From: Polaribacter sp. SA4-12
GTDB taxonomy: Bacteria; Bacteroidota; Bacteroidia; Flavobacteriales; Flavobacteriaceae
NCBI RefSeq assembly: GCF_002163675.1
Contig: NZ_CP019334.1
Coordinates: forward strand, 3,205,501 to 3,269,500
DNA: 64,000 nucleotides
Direction: 5' to 3'
The notes under the pieces are model-generated. The model was not told the DNA's origin, did not search any database, and was given only the letters and a program-made list of their open reading frames with translations. A program made the translations under genes and the position numbers. Shown piece by piece: positions 7,896 through 17,324 of the stretch. The stretch's first letter is position 1, and the number at the start of each line of letters is the position of its first letter.

Positions 7896-8290
7896 TATTG
7901 TTGTTTTTTAATTTGACTATCAATTACCTTCTTTAATTCTTCTAATTCCTCTGTAGAAAGATTTGTTTCTTTTGTAAAGAAAGAAGCAAACTGACTTGCA
8001 GAATCATTAAAGAAGTTTTTAATTAAACCATTTACGTGTTTCGAAAAATAATCTGTTTTCTTTATTATTGGAAAGTATTCTCTAGACTTACCAAACAATT
8101 TATAATCGATAAAACCTTTATCAGAAATTCTTTTTAGCAAAGTTGCAACTGTTGTTGTTGCTGGTTTTGGTTCAGGGAAATCTTCTAATAATTCTTTTAA
8201 AAATGCTTTTTTACGTTTCCATAAATATTGCATTAATTGTTCTTCAGTTTTAGATAATTGCATCGGATATTGTTTTTGCTCTACAAACAT
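7895..8290 (-). CDS. BlaI/MecI/CopY family transcriptional repressor
   Basis: 131-residue winged-helix repressor. LSKTEEQLMQYLWKRKKAFLKELLEDF and the recognition helix region ATTTVATLLKRISDKGFIDY are the BlaI family pattern; residues 80-131 form the dimerisation and cleavage part. It pairs with the M56 protease downstream. The promoter carries a matching TACA-AA-TGTA operator that overlaps the -7 box, so autorepression is likely. ATG 8290 is used; an in-frame ATG at codon 10 (8263, MQLSK) is an equally good start by homology. Confidence 0.92.
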   Translation of the reverse strand: MFVEQKQYPMQLSKTEEQLMQYLWKRKKAFLKELLEDFPEPKPATTTVATLLKRISDKGFIDYKLFGKSREYFPIIKKTDYFSKHVNGLIKNFFNDSASQFASFFTKETNLSTEELEELKKVIDSQIKKQQ

Positions 8291-8307
8291 AGAGTAAAAA
8301 AATGGAT

Positions 8308-8321
8308 TCTACAAATGTAGA
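8308..8321 (-). promoter_or_regulatory. BlaI-type operator overlapping the blaI -7 box
   Basis: TCTACA-AA-TGTAGA is a perfect 6-bp dyad containing the TACAnnTGTA core known for BlaI/MecI operators. On the minus strand bases 8319-8312 read TACATTTG, a match to the Bacteroidota -7 consensus TAnnTTTG, so repressor binding would cover the promoter directly. It lies 18 bp upstream of the repressor ATG. Confidence 0.75.
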
Positions 8322-8346
8322 GTTCATTTTTGAAACTTCATTTTGG

Positions 8347-8354
8347 TATATTTG
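8347..8354 (+). promoter_or_regulatory. -7 box of the lipoprotein isomerase gene
   Basis: TATATTTG matches TAnnTTTG. It lies 31 bp before the ATG at 8386 and inside the longer reading frame that starts at 8302, which argues that the upstream ATG is not used. Confidence 0.6.
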
Positions 8355-8385
8355 TAGCGTTATAAAGAGAAAACGAATTAAAAAA

Positions 8386-9012
8386 ATGAAAAATAATATT
8401 CTATTAATTGCTAGTATTGTACTATTTACTTCTTGTGCGACTAAAAAATTTAAAGAAAAATGGTTAGAAAAAGAAGCGCCAGCAACTTTTAAAGCTAGGT
8501 TTGAAACTACACAAGGAAATTTTGATATTGAAGCAACCAGAGAATGGTCGCCAAAAGGTGTAGATCGATTTTATCAGTTAATAAAATATGGATATTATGA
8601 TGATGTTGCTCTTTTTAGAGTAGTACCTGATTTTGTTGCTCAATTCGGAATTCACAATGATTCTTTAATTAATAAAAGTTGGGAAAAAGGAATTCAAGAC
8701 GAACCTGTAATTCAGAAAAATGATGCAATGACACTTGCATTTGCAAGAGGTGGAATAGCAACAAGATCGAATCAGATTTTTATCAATTTAAAAGATAATT
8801 ATCGTTTAGATAAATTAACTTATTCTGGTGTTTCTGGTTTTCCTGTAATTGCAAAAGTAATTGAAGGGAAAGAAAATGTGTTGAAATTTTACAATGGTTA
8901 TGGCGATAAATTAGGCAGACAACAAGAAAAAATCAATAAATATGGAAATACTTTTTTAAGAGAGAAATACCCAAAAGTAGATTACATTATAAAAGCATAT
9001 TTAATTAAATGA
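8386..9012 (+). CDS. Cyclophilin-type peptidyl-prolyl isomerase, lipoprotein
   Basis: 208-residue cyclophilin-like isomerase exported as a lipoprotein. The N-terminus MKNNILLIASIVLFTSCATK has a clear lipobox ending at Cys. The domain starts at FETTQGNFDIEATREWSPKGVDRFYQL and includes DVALFRVVPDFVAQFGIH and SNQIFINLKDN, the usual cyclophilin landmarks. It probably assists folding in the periplasm. ATG 8386 is preferred over ATG 8302 because only the former gives a signal peptide and the promoter box lies between them. It ends 1 bp before the convergent M1 peptidase gene. Confidence 0.9.
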   Translation: MKNNILLIASIVLFTSCATKKFKEKWLEKEAPATFKARFETTQGNFDIEATREWSPKGVDRFYQLIKYGYYDDVALFRVVPDFVAQFGIHNDSLINKSWEKGIQDEPVIQKNDAMTLAFARGGIATRSNQIFINLKDNYRLDKLTYSGVSGFPVIAKVIEGKENVLKFYNGYGDKLGRQQEKINKYGNTFLREKYPKVDYIIKAYLIK

Positions 9013-9013
9013 T

Positions 9014-10657
9014 TTAGTTTTTTGTGTAGATATAAAAATTTGGATCTACTTTTATTTCTGAATTTTCAGATTTTAGATTCATTTTCTTCAGTTCTTCTGT
9101 AGGATAAATCCATTGTTCTTTATCATTTATTGTAACTTTTATTGGCATTTTAAAAGCATCAACAACATTTGTCCATTTGTAATTTAAAACCTTATTTTTA
9201 ATAGAGTATTCTAATGTAGGAATTCTTATGTCTCTTAAATATTGATTGAAGAAAGGTGTTAAGTCAAAACCAGTTTCTGAGGATAAAAACGCTTCAATTT
9301 GCACAGATGTAACCGTCTGATGATAAAATGTTTTGTTCATTTTTCTTAAAATAGAACGCCATTTATCATCATTGTTAATTAACTGTCTTAAGGTATGAAG
9401 CATGTTTCCTCCTTTATAATACATATCTCCAGAGCCTTCATTATTTACATCATATTGACCAATAATGGTGTTTTTATTTTTAATCGCTTTTCTAGTACCG
9501 ATTACATATTCTGATGAAGCTTTTTTTCCATAGTAATAATCTAAAAATAGATTTTCTGAATAATTGGTAAAGCTTTCATGAATCCACATATCTGCAATAT
9601 CCTTATTGGTAATATTATTAGCAAACCACTCATGTCCAGATTCGTGAATTATTATAAAATCGAACTTTAAACCCCAACCAGTTCCAGATAAATCACGCCC
9701 TAAATAACCTTGCATATATTTGTTTCCATAAGTAACAGAACTTTGGTGTTCCATACCTAAATAAGGTACTTCTATCAATTTATAACCGTCTTTATAAAAA
9801 GGATAAGGTCCAAACCAATGTTCAAAAGCTTTCATCATTTTTGGAGCATCTTTAAAATGACTTTTTGCTTTCTCTAAATTGTCTTTTAGTATATAATAAT
9901 CCATGTCTAAAGAACCTTTTTCTCCATTGAAGACTTCAGAAAAATGCGCATAATTACCAATGTTTACATTTACACCATAATTATTAATAGGATTGTCTAT
10001 AAACCAATTATACGTTTTTGTTCTACCATTATCTTCTACACTTTCTAATTTACCATTAGAAACGTCCATTAAATTAGAAGGAATAGTAACACTAATTCGC
10101 ATACTTTCAACCTCGTCATACATGTGATCTTTACAAGGCCACCAAACACTTGCTCCTAAACCTTGACAAGAAGTTGCTACAAAATGATTTCCGTTTTTAT
10201 CTTTTTTCCATGAAAAACCTCCATCCCAAGGAGCTCTAATTGCTTCTTTAGGGTTTCCTTGATAATAGACAATAACTGTTTCCGTTTTTCCTATATGTTG
10301 ATTTTTTATCAATTTTACAAAATGTGCATTTCCATCATGAATCACTTTTAATTCTTTACCATCTTGCATCACTTTAGTAATTGTTAAAGGTGCTTGTAAA
10401 TCAATTTGCATTGTTTTATTAGCGCTTAAAACCTTGTACTTAATCGTGTTTTTTCCTGAAATGTATTTTTTATCAGGGTTTACGTTTACTTCTAAATGAT
10501 AGTAAGTTAAATCCCACCAAATTCTTTCTGGAGTAATTGAACCTCTTAAAGTATCTTGTCTTGTGAAATTGCTTTTTTCTCCTAACAATCCTTGAGAACA
10601 TGAACTTAAAGAACAGATTAATGTCAAAAAAAGTAGAAGAGAAAAACGATATTTCAT
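9014..10657 (-). CDS. M1 family metallopeptidase, lipoprotein
   Basis: 547-residue aminopeptidase N-type zinc peptidase. The signal peptide ends in a lipobox (SLSSCSQ). The zinc motif is HESGHEW with the third ligand in WIHESFTNYSE, 19 residues on; the exopeptidase motif appears as LGMEHQSSVTYGN in place of the usual GAMEN. The N-terminal beta domain (YHLEVNVNPDKKYISG) is typical. It is expected on the cell surface or in the periplasm, trimming peptides, which fits the peptide uptake genes elsewhere in the window. It is a short version of M1 without the large C-terminal helical domain. Confidence 0.92.
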   Translation of the reverse strand: MKYRFSLLLFLTLICSLSSCSQGLLGEKSNFTRQDTLRGSITPERIWWDLTYYHLEVNVNPDKKYISGKNTIKYKVLSANKTMQIDLQAPLTITKVMQDGKELKVIHDGNAHFVKLIKNQHIGKTETVIVYYQGNPKEAIRAPWDGGFSWKKDKNGNHFVATSCQGLGASVWWPCKDHMYDEVESMRISVTIPSNLMDVSNGKLESVEDNGRTKTYNWFIDNPINNYGVNVNIGNYAHFSEVFNGEKGSLDMDYYILKDNLEKAKSHFKDAPKMMKAFEHWFGPYPFYKDGYKLIEVPYLGMEHQSSVTYGNKYMQGYLGRDLSGTGWGLKFDFIIIHESGHEWFANNITNKDIADMWIHESFTNYSENLFLDYYYGKKASSEYVIGTRKAIKNKNTIIGQYDVNNEGSGDMYYKGGNMLHTLRQLINNDDKWRSILRKMNKTFYHQTVTSVQIEAFLSSETGFDLTPFFNQYLRDIRIPTLEYSIKNKVLNYKWTNVVDAFKMPIKVTINDKEQWIYPTEELKKMNLKSENSEIKVDPNFYIYTKN

Positions 10658-10687
10658 AAAGAGTAGATTAAATAGAAGTGTAAAAAA

Positions 10688-10715
10688 AGCTTGCCGAAAT
10701 TATATTCGACAAGCT
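10688..10715 (-). terminator. Terminator after the M20 dipeptidase gene
   Basis: Stem AGCTTG-CGAA with TTCG-CAAGCT (one mismatch) followed on the minus strand by a run of seven T. It lies 15 bp past the stop codon. Confidence 0.75.
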
Positions 10716-10730
10716 AAATGTGATTGTTTT

Positions 10731-12119
10731 TTATTTTGATAACTCTGTAAAATATTTATAAAAATAAGGAATCGTTTCAATACCTTTTAAGTAATTCCAA
10801 ACCCCAAAATGCTCGTTAGGTGAGTGAATTGCATCAGAATCTAAACCAAATCCCATTAAAATAGTTTTGCTTTTTAATTCTTGTTCAAACAACGCAACAA
10901 TAGGAATACTTCCTCCACTTCTTTGTGGAATTGGAGTTTTACCAAAACTAGTTTCATACGCTTGACTAGCTGCTTGATACGCAATATTATTTGTTGGTGT
11001 TACATAACCTTGACCTCCATGATGAGGTGTTACTTTTACAGTTACAGATTTTGAACCGATACTTTCAAAATGATTTTTGAATAATTCAGTAATGTTTCTC
11101 CAATCTTGATTAGGAACTAAACGCATAGAAATTTTAGCAAATGCTTTACTTGCAATTACAGTTTTTGCTCCTTCACCAATGTAACCTCCCCAAATTCCGT
11201 TTACGTCTAACGTTGGGCGAATAGAATTACGTTCGTTGGTAGAATATCCTTCTTCTCCGTGAACTTCATCAATTTTTAAAGCATCCTTATATTTATCTAA
11301 AGAAAACGGCGCTTTGGCCATTTCTGCTCTTTCTTCAGTTGATAATTCTTCTACATTATCATAAAAACCAGGAATCGTAATATGATTATTCTCATCATGT
11401 AAAGAAGCGATCATTTTGGTTAAAATATTAATAGGATTTGCAACTGCACCACCATATAAACCAGAATGTAAATCTCTATTTGGACCCGTAACTTCTACTT
11501 CTACATAACTTAAACCACGTAAACCTGTTGTAATTGAAGGAATATCATTGGCAATCATTCCTGTATCAGAAATTAAAATTACATCGTTCGCTAATTTTTC
11601 TTTGTTTCTTGGTACAAACCAAGCTAAACTTTCAGAACCAACTTCTTCTTCACCTTCAATCATAAATTTTACATTACAAGGTAAATTCCCTGTAGATGTC
11701 ATGTATTCTAATGCTTTAACGTGCATATACATTTGTCCTTTATCATCACAAGCACCTCTTGCAAAAATGGCTCCTTCAGGATGAGTTTCTGTTTTTTTAA
11801 TTACAGGTTCGAATGGAGGAGAAGTCCATAATTCTATTGGATCTGCTGGTTGCACGTCATAATGACCATAAACTAAAACAGTTGGTAAGCTTTTATCTAT
11901 AATTTTTTCTCCATAAATAATTGGATATCCTGGAGTTTCGCACATTTCTACATTGTCGCAACCTGCTTTTTTTAGACTATTTAAAACAAAATCGGCAGTT
12001 AGTAAAACATCCTTTTTGTAAGCAGAATCGGCACTTACAGATGGAATTTTAAGTAAATCGACTAACTCGTTTAAGAAACGTTCTTTGTTGTCTTTTATAT
12101 AAGATTGTATATTATTCAT
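10731..12119 (-). CDS. M20 family dipeptidase
   Basis: 462-residue cytosolic zinc dipeptidase (PepV/CNDP-like). All metal-site motifs are present: VYGHYDVQPADP (first His and catalytic Asp), GACDDKGQ (bridging Asp), EGEEEVGS (catalytic Glu and ligand), ISDTGM (Asp) and the last His in AIHSPNE. The lid domain begins near GLRGLSYVEVEVTG. It would finish degradation of imported di- and tripeptides. A TACTTTTG box at 12149-12142 on the minus strand, 22 bp upstream of the ATG, is the likely -7 element. Confidence 0.94.
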   Translation of the reverse strand: MNNIQSYIKDNKERFLNELVDLLKIPSVSADSAYKKDVLLTADFVLNSLKKAGCDNVEMCETPGYPIIYGEKIIDKSLPTVLVYGHYDVQPADPIELWTSPPFEPVIKKTETHPEGAIFARGACDDKGQMYMHVKALEYMTSTGNLPCNVKFMIEGEEEVGSESLAWFVPRNKEKLANDVILISDTGMIANDIPSITTGLRGLSYVEVEVTGPNRDLHSGLYGGAVANPINILTKMIASLHDENNHITIPGFYDNVEELSTEERAEMAKAPFSLDKYKDALKIDEVHGEEGYSTNERNSIRPTLDVNGIWGGYIGEGAKTVIASKAFAKISMRLVPNQDWRNITELFKNHFESIGSKSVTVKVTPHHGGQGYVTPTNNIAYQAASQAYETSFGKTPIPQRSGGSIPIVALFEQELKSKTILMGFGLDSDAIHSPNEHFGVWNYLKGIETIPYFYKYFTELSK

Positions 12120-12141
12120 TGTGATATTTTTTTTTCTATAT

Positions 12142-12149
12142 CAAAAGTA
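12142..12149 (-). promoter_or_regulatory. -7 box of the M20 dipeptidase gene
   Basis: Reads TACTTTTG on the minus strand (TAnnTTTG), 22 bp before the start codon. A clear -33 element was not found. Confidence 0.5.
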
Positions 12150-12169
12150 GAAAAATTATAATGAACTGC

Positions 12170-12199
12170 TTTGCAGTTTGCAAGTATTGTTTATATTTG
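12170..12199 (+). promoter_or_regulatory. Promoter of tRNA-Leu
   Basis: TTTG at 12170-12173 and TATATTTG at 12192-12199, 18 bp apart, fit the Bacteroidota -33/-7 pattern. The tRNA begins 25 bp downstream. Confidence 0.7.
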
Positions 12200-12223
12200 C
12201 ATCCCAATTAAATTGGATAAGTT

Positions 12224-12305
12224 GCAGGCGTGGTGGAATTGGTAGACACGCTAGACTTAGGATCTAGTGCCGCGAGGTGTGAGAGTTCGAGTCTCTCCGC
12301 CTGTA
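12224..12305 (+). tRNA. tRNA-Leu (anticodon UAG)
   Basis: 82-nt class II tRNA. The acceptor stem is GCAGGCG with CGCCTGT (a G-U pair at 1-72). The anticodon arm CTAGA-CTTAGGA-TCTAG gives TAG; the variable arm is TGCCGCGAGGTG; the T arm is GAGAG-TTCGAGT-CTCTC. CCA is not encoded. It reads CUA codons and, by wobble, others of the CUN box. Confidence 0.95.
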
Positions 12306-12311
12306 CAATAT

Positions 12312-12347
12312 AAACCTTTCAAAGATTTTTCTTTGAAAGGTTTTTTA
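12312..12347 (+). terminator. Terminator after tRNA-Leu
   Basis: AACCTTTCAAAG-ATTTTT-CTTTGAAAGGTT followed by TTTTATT, 7 bp after the tRNA. The stem is perfect. Confidence 0.92.
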
Positions 12348-12489
12348 TTGGGTACAACTTAAGTGCAATAAATTGTTTTTCCCTTTTTGATTTTGGTAAT
12401 AAATAGGTTAAAAGTGTTCGTCTTTTAATCAAATGTATTATTATATCTAAATAATTAACCTGATTTTTACAGAAGGAAAAAATTAAAAA

Positions 12490-15030
12490 ATGAAAAAAAT
12501 ATCCTTGCTTTTTTTGACAGTTTTTGTTTTGCTAAGTTGTTCTTCAAAAAATAATGTAGAGTTTTCAAGAAATTCTGATTTTAATTTGAATTGGGAATTT
12601 TCGTTATCTCAAGAAAATGTTCATATAAATTCAATTTCGCACTCAGAATTTAAAACATTGAACCTACCACATGATTGGGCGGTTGAAAATGAGTTTGATA
12701 AATCATTGGGAGATGATGCGATTGGAACTGGATATTTAGCAAGTAAAGGATATGGTTATTATAAAAAGATTTTTGATATTCCTTTTGATGAAAATAAAGT
12801 AACATATATCTTATTTGATGGAGTTTATAATAATTCTGAAGTTTCTATAAACGGAACAAAATTAGGATTTCATCCTTATGGATATTCTCCATTTTACTTT
12901 AATATTTCTGAATATTTAAATAAAGATGGAAAAAAAAATGTGATTTATGTTAAGGTGGATCATTCTAGATTTGCTGATAGTAGATGGTATACTGGAGCAG
13001 GAATTTATAGAAATGTAGAATTGATTAGTGTAAATAAATTACACATTCCTGTTTGGGGAACATTTATTACAACACCTCAGGTTTCTAAAGAAAAAGCAAC
13101 TATAAATATTGAGGTTTCAGTCAAAAATGATTTTTCTTCAGAAGAAAATATAACTGTAAGAACAACAATTATTGATGCGAATAATAATGAAGTTAATACT
13201 GTAACTTCTGATATTAAACTAAAAGGAAATTCTTTAGAAAAAGTTAGTCAAAATATAAATGTATTGAATCCTTCTTTATGGGATATTGATAACCCTAATC
13301 TTTATAAGGCTGTTACTTTAATACTTACAAATTCTAAAGAAGTAGATTCTTATACTACCGATTTTGGAATAAGAAATGTAAAGTTTGATGCAGATAAAGG
13401 TTTTTTCCTAAATGGAGAAAATATGAAGATTAAAGGTGTTTGTATTCATCACGACGCTGGTATGGTTGGTACTGCAATTCCGAAAGGAGTTTTAAGAAGA
13501 AGACTGCAAATTTTAAAAGATGCAGGTGTTAATGCTATTCGTGTTTCACATAATCCTGCCTCAAATGAATTATTAGATTTATGTGATGAAATGGGGTTTT
13601 TAGTTCAAGATGAATTTTTTGATGAATGGGACAATCCAAAAGACAAACGTTACAATCAAAACGAATCTAAAAGTACAGATTACATTACACGTGGTTACGG
13701 AGAATATTTTCAAGAGTGGGCTAAAAAAGATTTACAGGCAGTTGTGTTAAGTCATAGAAATCACCCGTCAGTTTTTCAATGGAGTATTGGAAATGAAATT
13801 GAATGGACCTATCCTCGAAATGCCGCTGCAACCGGATTTTTTAATAATATGAGCTGGGGTGGAAACTATTTTTGGTCTGAATCGCCTTATTCTACAGATG
13901 AAATTAAAGAACAGTTAGAAACACTTCCAAGAGGTAAGTATGATATTGGAGAAACTGCACAAAAATTATCTGATTGGACAAAAGAGTTAGATGTAACTCG
14001 TTCTGTTACTGCAAATTGTATTTTACCTTCTGCAAGTCATTTATCTGGTTATGCAGATGCTTTAGATGTTGTTGGTTATAGTTACAGAAGAGTATTATAC
14101 GATTATGGCCATAAAAATTACCCAAACAAACCAATTTTGGGCACAGAAAACTTAGCACAATATCACGAATGGAAAGCTGTTTTAGAAAGACCCCACATTT
14201 CTGGAATTTTTCTTTGGACTGGTTTCGATTATATGGGAGAAATAAGAGATCCTTGGCCAACAAGGGTTCAGCCTTCAGGATTGTTAAACACTGCTGGTTT
14301 TACAAAAGGTTCTTATCATATGATGAAAACATTATGGTCTAAAGATCCTCATATTTATTTTGCAACTCAAAACATTGAAAAGTCATTAAATAAAATTGAT
14401 TATAATGGAAAAATTGTTCCTAAAGATCCTGAAAAATGGAAAAAACAATTATGGGAATGGTATGATATTAATGAACATTGGAATTATAAAGTAGGTGATG
14501 TTATTTCTGTTGAATTGTATTCAAATTGTGATGAAATTGAATTATTCTTGAATGGAAAATCTTTAGGTCTTAAAAAATTATTAGATTTTGAAGATCATAT
14601 TTACAAATGGGGAGTTCCTTTTACTGATGGTAAATTGGTTGCTAAAGGAAAAAAAGAGGGTAAAGCATTTGTTTCAGAAATAAATACTGCTAGAAAATCA
14701 ACTGCAATTATATTGACTTCTGAAGAGAAAAATATAAAAGCAAATAATTATGATGTTTCGCACATTATTGCTCAATTAGTCGATGAGAAAGGTAATCCAG
14801 TTAAAACGGATGAAAAAGAAATTACTTTTAAAATTAAAGGAGATGTAGAATTATTAGGAGTTGATAATGGGTGGAAAAATAGTATTCAGAAATTTAAAAC
14901 AAATATAAATACAACTTATAAAGGTAGAACACTATTGATTATTCAAGCGAATGATAAAGCAGGAAAAGTTGAAGTTATTGCGAATGTAAAAGGAATAAAA
15001 TCAAGTAAAATTGTAATTAACTTGGAATGA
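12490..15030 (+). CDS. Glycoside hydrolase family 2, probable beta-galactosidase, lipoprotein
   Basis: 846-residue exported GH2 enzyme. The lipobox VLLSCSS ends the signal peptide. The domain order is N-terminal sugar-binding fold ([33 protein letters not shown]), Ig-like domain, TIM barrel from about residue 300 ([18 protein letters not shown]), then C-terminal Ig domains of the DUF4982 type. The likely acid/base is Glu436 in SIGNEIEW and the nucleophile Glu553 in ILGTENL. The adjoining galT-galK-galM genes and sugar symporter make beta-galactosidase the best guess, but GH2 also holds glucuronidases and mannosidases. It converges on galT with a shared terminator. Confidence 0.9.
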   Translation: MKKISLLFLTVFVLLSCSSKNNVEFSRNSDFNLNWEFSLSQENVHINSISHSEFKTLNLPHDWAVENEFDKSLGDDAIGTGYLASKGYGYYKKIFDIPFDENKVTYILFDGVYNNSEVSINGTKLGFHPYGYSPFYFNISEYLNKDGKKNVIYVKVDHSRFADSRWYTGAGIYRNVELISVNKLHIPVWGTFITTPQVSKEKATINIEVSVKNDFSSEENITVRTTIIDANNNEVNTVTSDIKLKGNSLEKVSQNINVLNPSLWDIDNPNLYKAVTLILTNSKEVDSYTTDFGIRNVKFDADKGFFLNGENMKIKGVCIHHDAGMVGTAIPKGVLRRRLQILKDAGVNAIRVSHNPASNELLDLCDEMGFLVQDEFFDEWDNPKDKRYNQNESKSTDYITRGYGEYFQEWAKKDLQAVVLSHRNHPSVFQWSIGNEIEWTYPRNAAATGFFNNMSWGGNYFWSESPYSTDEIKEQLETLPRGKYDIGETAQKLSDWTKELDVTRSVTANCILPSASHLSGYADALDVVGYSYRRVLYDYGHKNYPNKPILGTENLAQYHEWKAVLERPHISGIFLWTGFDYMGEIRDPWPTRVQPSGLLNTAGFTKGSYHMMKTLWSKDPHIYFATQNIEKSLNKIDYNGKIVPKDPEKWKKQLWEWYDINEHWNYKVGDVISVELYSNCDEIELFLNGKSLGLKKLLDFEDHIYKWGVPFTDGKLVAKGKKEGKAFVSEINTARKSTAIILTSEEKNIKANNYDVSHIIAQLVDEKGNPVKTDEKEITFKIKGDVELLGVDNGWKNSIQKFKTNINTTYKGRTLLIIQANDKAGKVEVIANVKGIKSSKIVINLE

Positions 15031-15073
15031 TTTTTTTTTGATAATTATAAGGTTTAAAAGATATCCTGACAAA

Positions 15074-15106
15074 TAAAAAAAGCTTCTCAATGAGAAGCTT
15101 TTTGCT
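15074..15106. terminator. Bidirectional terminator between the GH2 gene and galT
   Basis: AAAAAAAGCTTCTCA-ATG-style hairpin: AGCTTCTCA pairs with TGAGAAGCT, with A-run before and T-run after. It serves the convergent genes on both sides. Confidence 0.88.
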
Positions 15107-15123
15107 TTTAGAAGTTTGTTGTT

Positions 15124-16146
15124 TTACAAACAGTCTTTTATCATTTTTACAGCTTGTTCAGCAGTAATATCTCTTTGCGGAGTTCCAAACATTTCATAAC
15201 CTACCATAAATTTCTTTACAGAAGCGCTTCTTAATAATGGTGGATAAAAACTCATATGCCAATGCCAATGCTTATTGTCATTTCCATCTGTTGGCGCTTG
15301 ATGAATACCACTAGAATATGGGAAAGAAGTATTAAATATTTTATCATAAGCTTTGGTTAAAACAGCAATTGCTTCTCCATATTGTAAAGCTTCTTCTTCA
15401 TTCATTTCTAAAATATTCGCTTGATGTTTTTTAGGAACAATCATTGCTTCAAATGGCCAAATAGCCCAGAAAGGAACTAAAACTACAAAACCATCATTTT
15501 CAAAAATAATACGTTCTTTCTTTTCTAATTCTTGTGTTAAATAATCACCTAATAAACTACTTTTCTTGTCGTTAAAGTAATTTAATTGTTGTGTGTTCTT
15601 TTTATCAACTTCGTTTGGTAAAGAAGATTGACTCCAGATTTGTCCATGTGGATGTGGATTACTACATCCCATTACAGCTCCCTTATTTTCAAAAATTTGA
15701 ACATAATTGATTTTAGGATTTTCAGACAATTCTTTAAATTCTCTTTGCCAAGCAAAAACTACTTTTTGAATTTCTGAAGCAGACATGTCTGCTAAACTTT
15801 TTGAATGATCTGGGCTAAAGCAAATTACTTTACAAATACCAGTTTCACTTTCTGCTTTTAAAAGACCATCATTTACATTAAATGTTGGTGAATCGTTTTG
15901 TAAAGCTGCAAAATCGTTAGTAAAAACAAAAACATCTTTATACTCCGGATTTACTTCTCCGTTAATTCTTGTGTTTCCAGCACATAAATAACAAGATTCA
16001 TCATGAGATGCTCTTTTTTCGTTATTTACTTCTTCGTTTTGTCCTTGCCAAGGTCTTTTAGCTCTGTGTGGAGAAACTAAAACCCATTCTCCTGTAAGAA
16101 TATTAAATCGCTTATGCGAATAATCTTGTAAATTAGTAGTACTCAT
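15124..16146 (-). CDS. galT: UDP-glucose--hexose-1-phosphate uridylyltransferase
   Basis: 340-residue Leloir-pathway enzyme that swaps UMP between UDP-glucose and galactose-1-phosphate. The active-site motif NPHPHGQIWSQ is present, with the zinc site CYLCAGN and the start motif HKRFNILTGEWVLVSPHRAKRPWQG. The C-terminal HWHWHMSFYPPLLRS is also conserved. It lies last in the regulator-galM-galK-galT operon, 19 bp after galK. No galE is in the window, so the epimerase must be encoded elsewhere. Confidence 0.96.
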   Translation of the reverse strand: MSTTNLQDYSHKRFNILTGEWVLVSPHRAKRPWQGQNEEVNNEKRASHDESCYLCAGNTRINGEVNPEYKDVFVFTNDFAALQNDSPTFNVNDGLLKAESETGICKVICFSPDHSKSLADMSASEIQKVVFAWQREFKELSENPKINYVQIFENKGAVMGCSNPHPHGQIWSQSSLPNEVDKKNTQQLNYFNDKKSSLLGDYLTQELEKKERIIFENDGFVVLVPFWAIWPFEAMIVPKKHQANILEMNEEEALQYGEAIAVLTKAYDKIFNTSFPYSSGIHQAPTDGNDNKHWHWHMSFYPPLLRSASVKKFMVGYEMFGTPQRDITAEQAVKMIKDCL

Positions 16147-16165
16147 CTTTTAGTCTTGTAGTTGA

Positions 16166-17314
16166 TTATTTTACGATATGTGTTCCTTCAGAAAGTTCAA
16201 TAAAATATACTGAACATTCATTGTCGAATTTATTTTTGTAAGCCTTAGATGCTGTTTCGGCAAATGCTTTAGCTTCACTTTTTGAAATTAAATTGATCGT
16301 ACAACCACCAAAACCACCACCCATCATTCTTGCTCCTAAAACCTCTTTGTTTTGCTTTGCTTGATCAACCAAAAAGTCTAACTCATCACAACTCACAAAA
16401 TATTGATTAGATAAACCTTCGTGAGATTGATAAATTAAAGAACCTAATAATTCTAAATCATTATCTTCAATTGCTTTTGCTGCTTTTAGAGTTCTTTCGT
16501 TTTCTTGAATAACGAATAAAGCTTTTTGATAGTTAGCAGGTGTAACCTTGTCTTTAATAGTTTCTAAATCTGCTTCAGTAGCATCTCTTAACGCTTTTAT
16601 TCCTAATAATTCAGAAACTCCTTCACAAGCTGAACGTCTATCATTATAAGCACTATCAGATAAACTGTGTTTTACGTTTGTGTTAATCAACATTAATTGA
16701 TGATCTTTAAAATCAATTTTATATGGTTTAGACTCCACAGTTCTGCAATCTAAGTGTAAAGCATTGTCTTTAATACCAAACATACTAGCGTATTGATCCA
16801 TAATTCCGCAGTTTACACCCACATAATTATGTTCAGCTTTTTGCGATATTAAAATCATTTCGTGCTTAGTAAGTCCTAAATCGAAAATTTCATTTAATCC
16901 AAAAACAACACTGTTTTCTAAAGCAGCAGAAGATGACATACCAGCTCCTCCAGGAATATTTCCTTTAAAAATGATGTTAAAATTACCGATAACTTTATTT
17001 TTATTTTGAATTTCTGCAACAACACCAAAAACATAGTTCTCCCAACTTCCTTCTTTAGAAGGTTTTAATTTATCCAGTTCAAACTCTATTGTACTGTCTA
17101 GATCTAAAGCAATAGCTGTAGAGCTAGCAGAATCACTTTTTTGAACTGCTGCTGCAATTCCTTTGTTTACAGCTGCAGGAAATACAAAACCATCATTATA
17201 ATCTGTATGTTCTCCAATAATGTTTATTCTTCCAGGAGAAAAAATTAATAAAGGTTCTGTTTTAAATTTATCGATGAATGTATCTTTAACATCCTTAATT
17301 AGTGTTGCACTCAT
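16166..17314 (-). CDS. galK: Galactokinase
   Basis: 382-residue GHMP kinase that phosphorylates galactose at C1. The galactokinase signature GRINIIGEHTDYNDGFVFP is near residue 27, the ATP loop GNIPGGAGMSSSAALENS near 118, and the third motif GARMMGGGFGGCTINL near 325. It is transcribed between galM (10 bp gap) and galT. Confidence 0.97.
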   Translation of the reverse strand: MSATLIKDVKDTFIDKFKTEPLLIFSPGRINIIGEHTDYNDGFVFPAAVNKGIAAAVQKSDSASSTAIALDLDSTIEFELDKLKPSKEGSWENYVFGVVAEIQNKNKVIGNFNIIFKGNIPGGAGMSSSAALENSVVFGLNEIFDLGLTKHEMILISQKAEHNYVGVNCGIMDQYASMFGIKDNALHLDCRTVESKPYKIDFKDHQLMLINTNVKHSLSDSAYNDRRSACEGVSELLGIKALRDATEADLETIKDKVTPANYQKALFVIQENERTLKAAKAIEDNDLELLGSLIYQSHEGLSNQYFVSCDELDFLVDQAKQNKEVLGARMMGGGFGGCTINLISKSEAKAFAETASKAYKNKFDNECSVYFIELSEGTHIVK

Positions 17315-17324
17315 TTGAATATCG

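Noticed and set aside
8302..8385. 28-residue N-terminal extension of the isomerase lipoprotein
   Set aside because: It would bury the signal peptide and includes the BlaI operator and the -7 box; ATG 8386 gives a proper lipoprotein.
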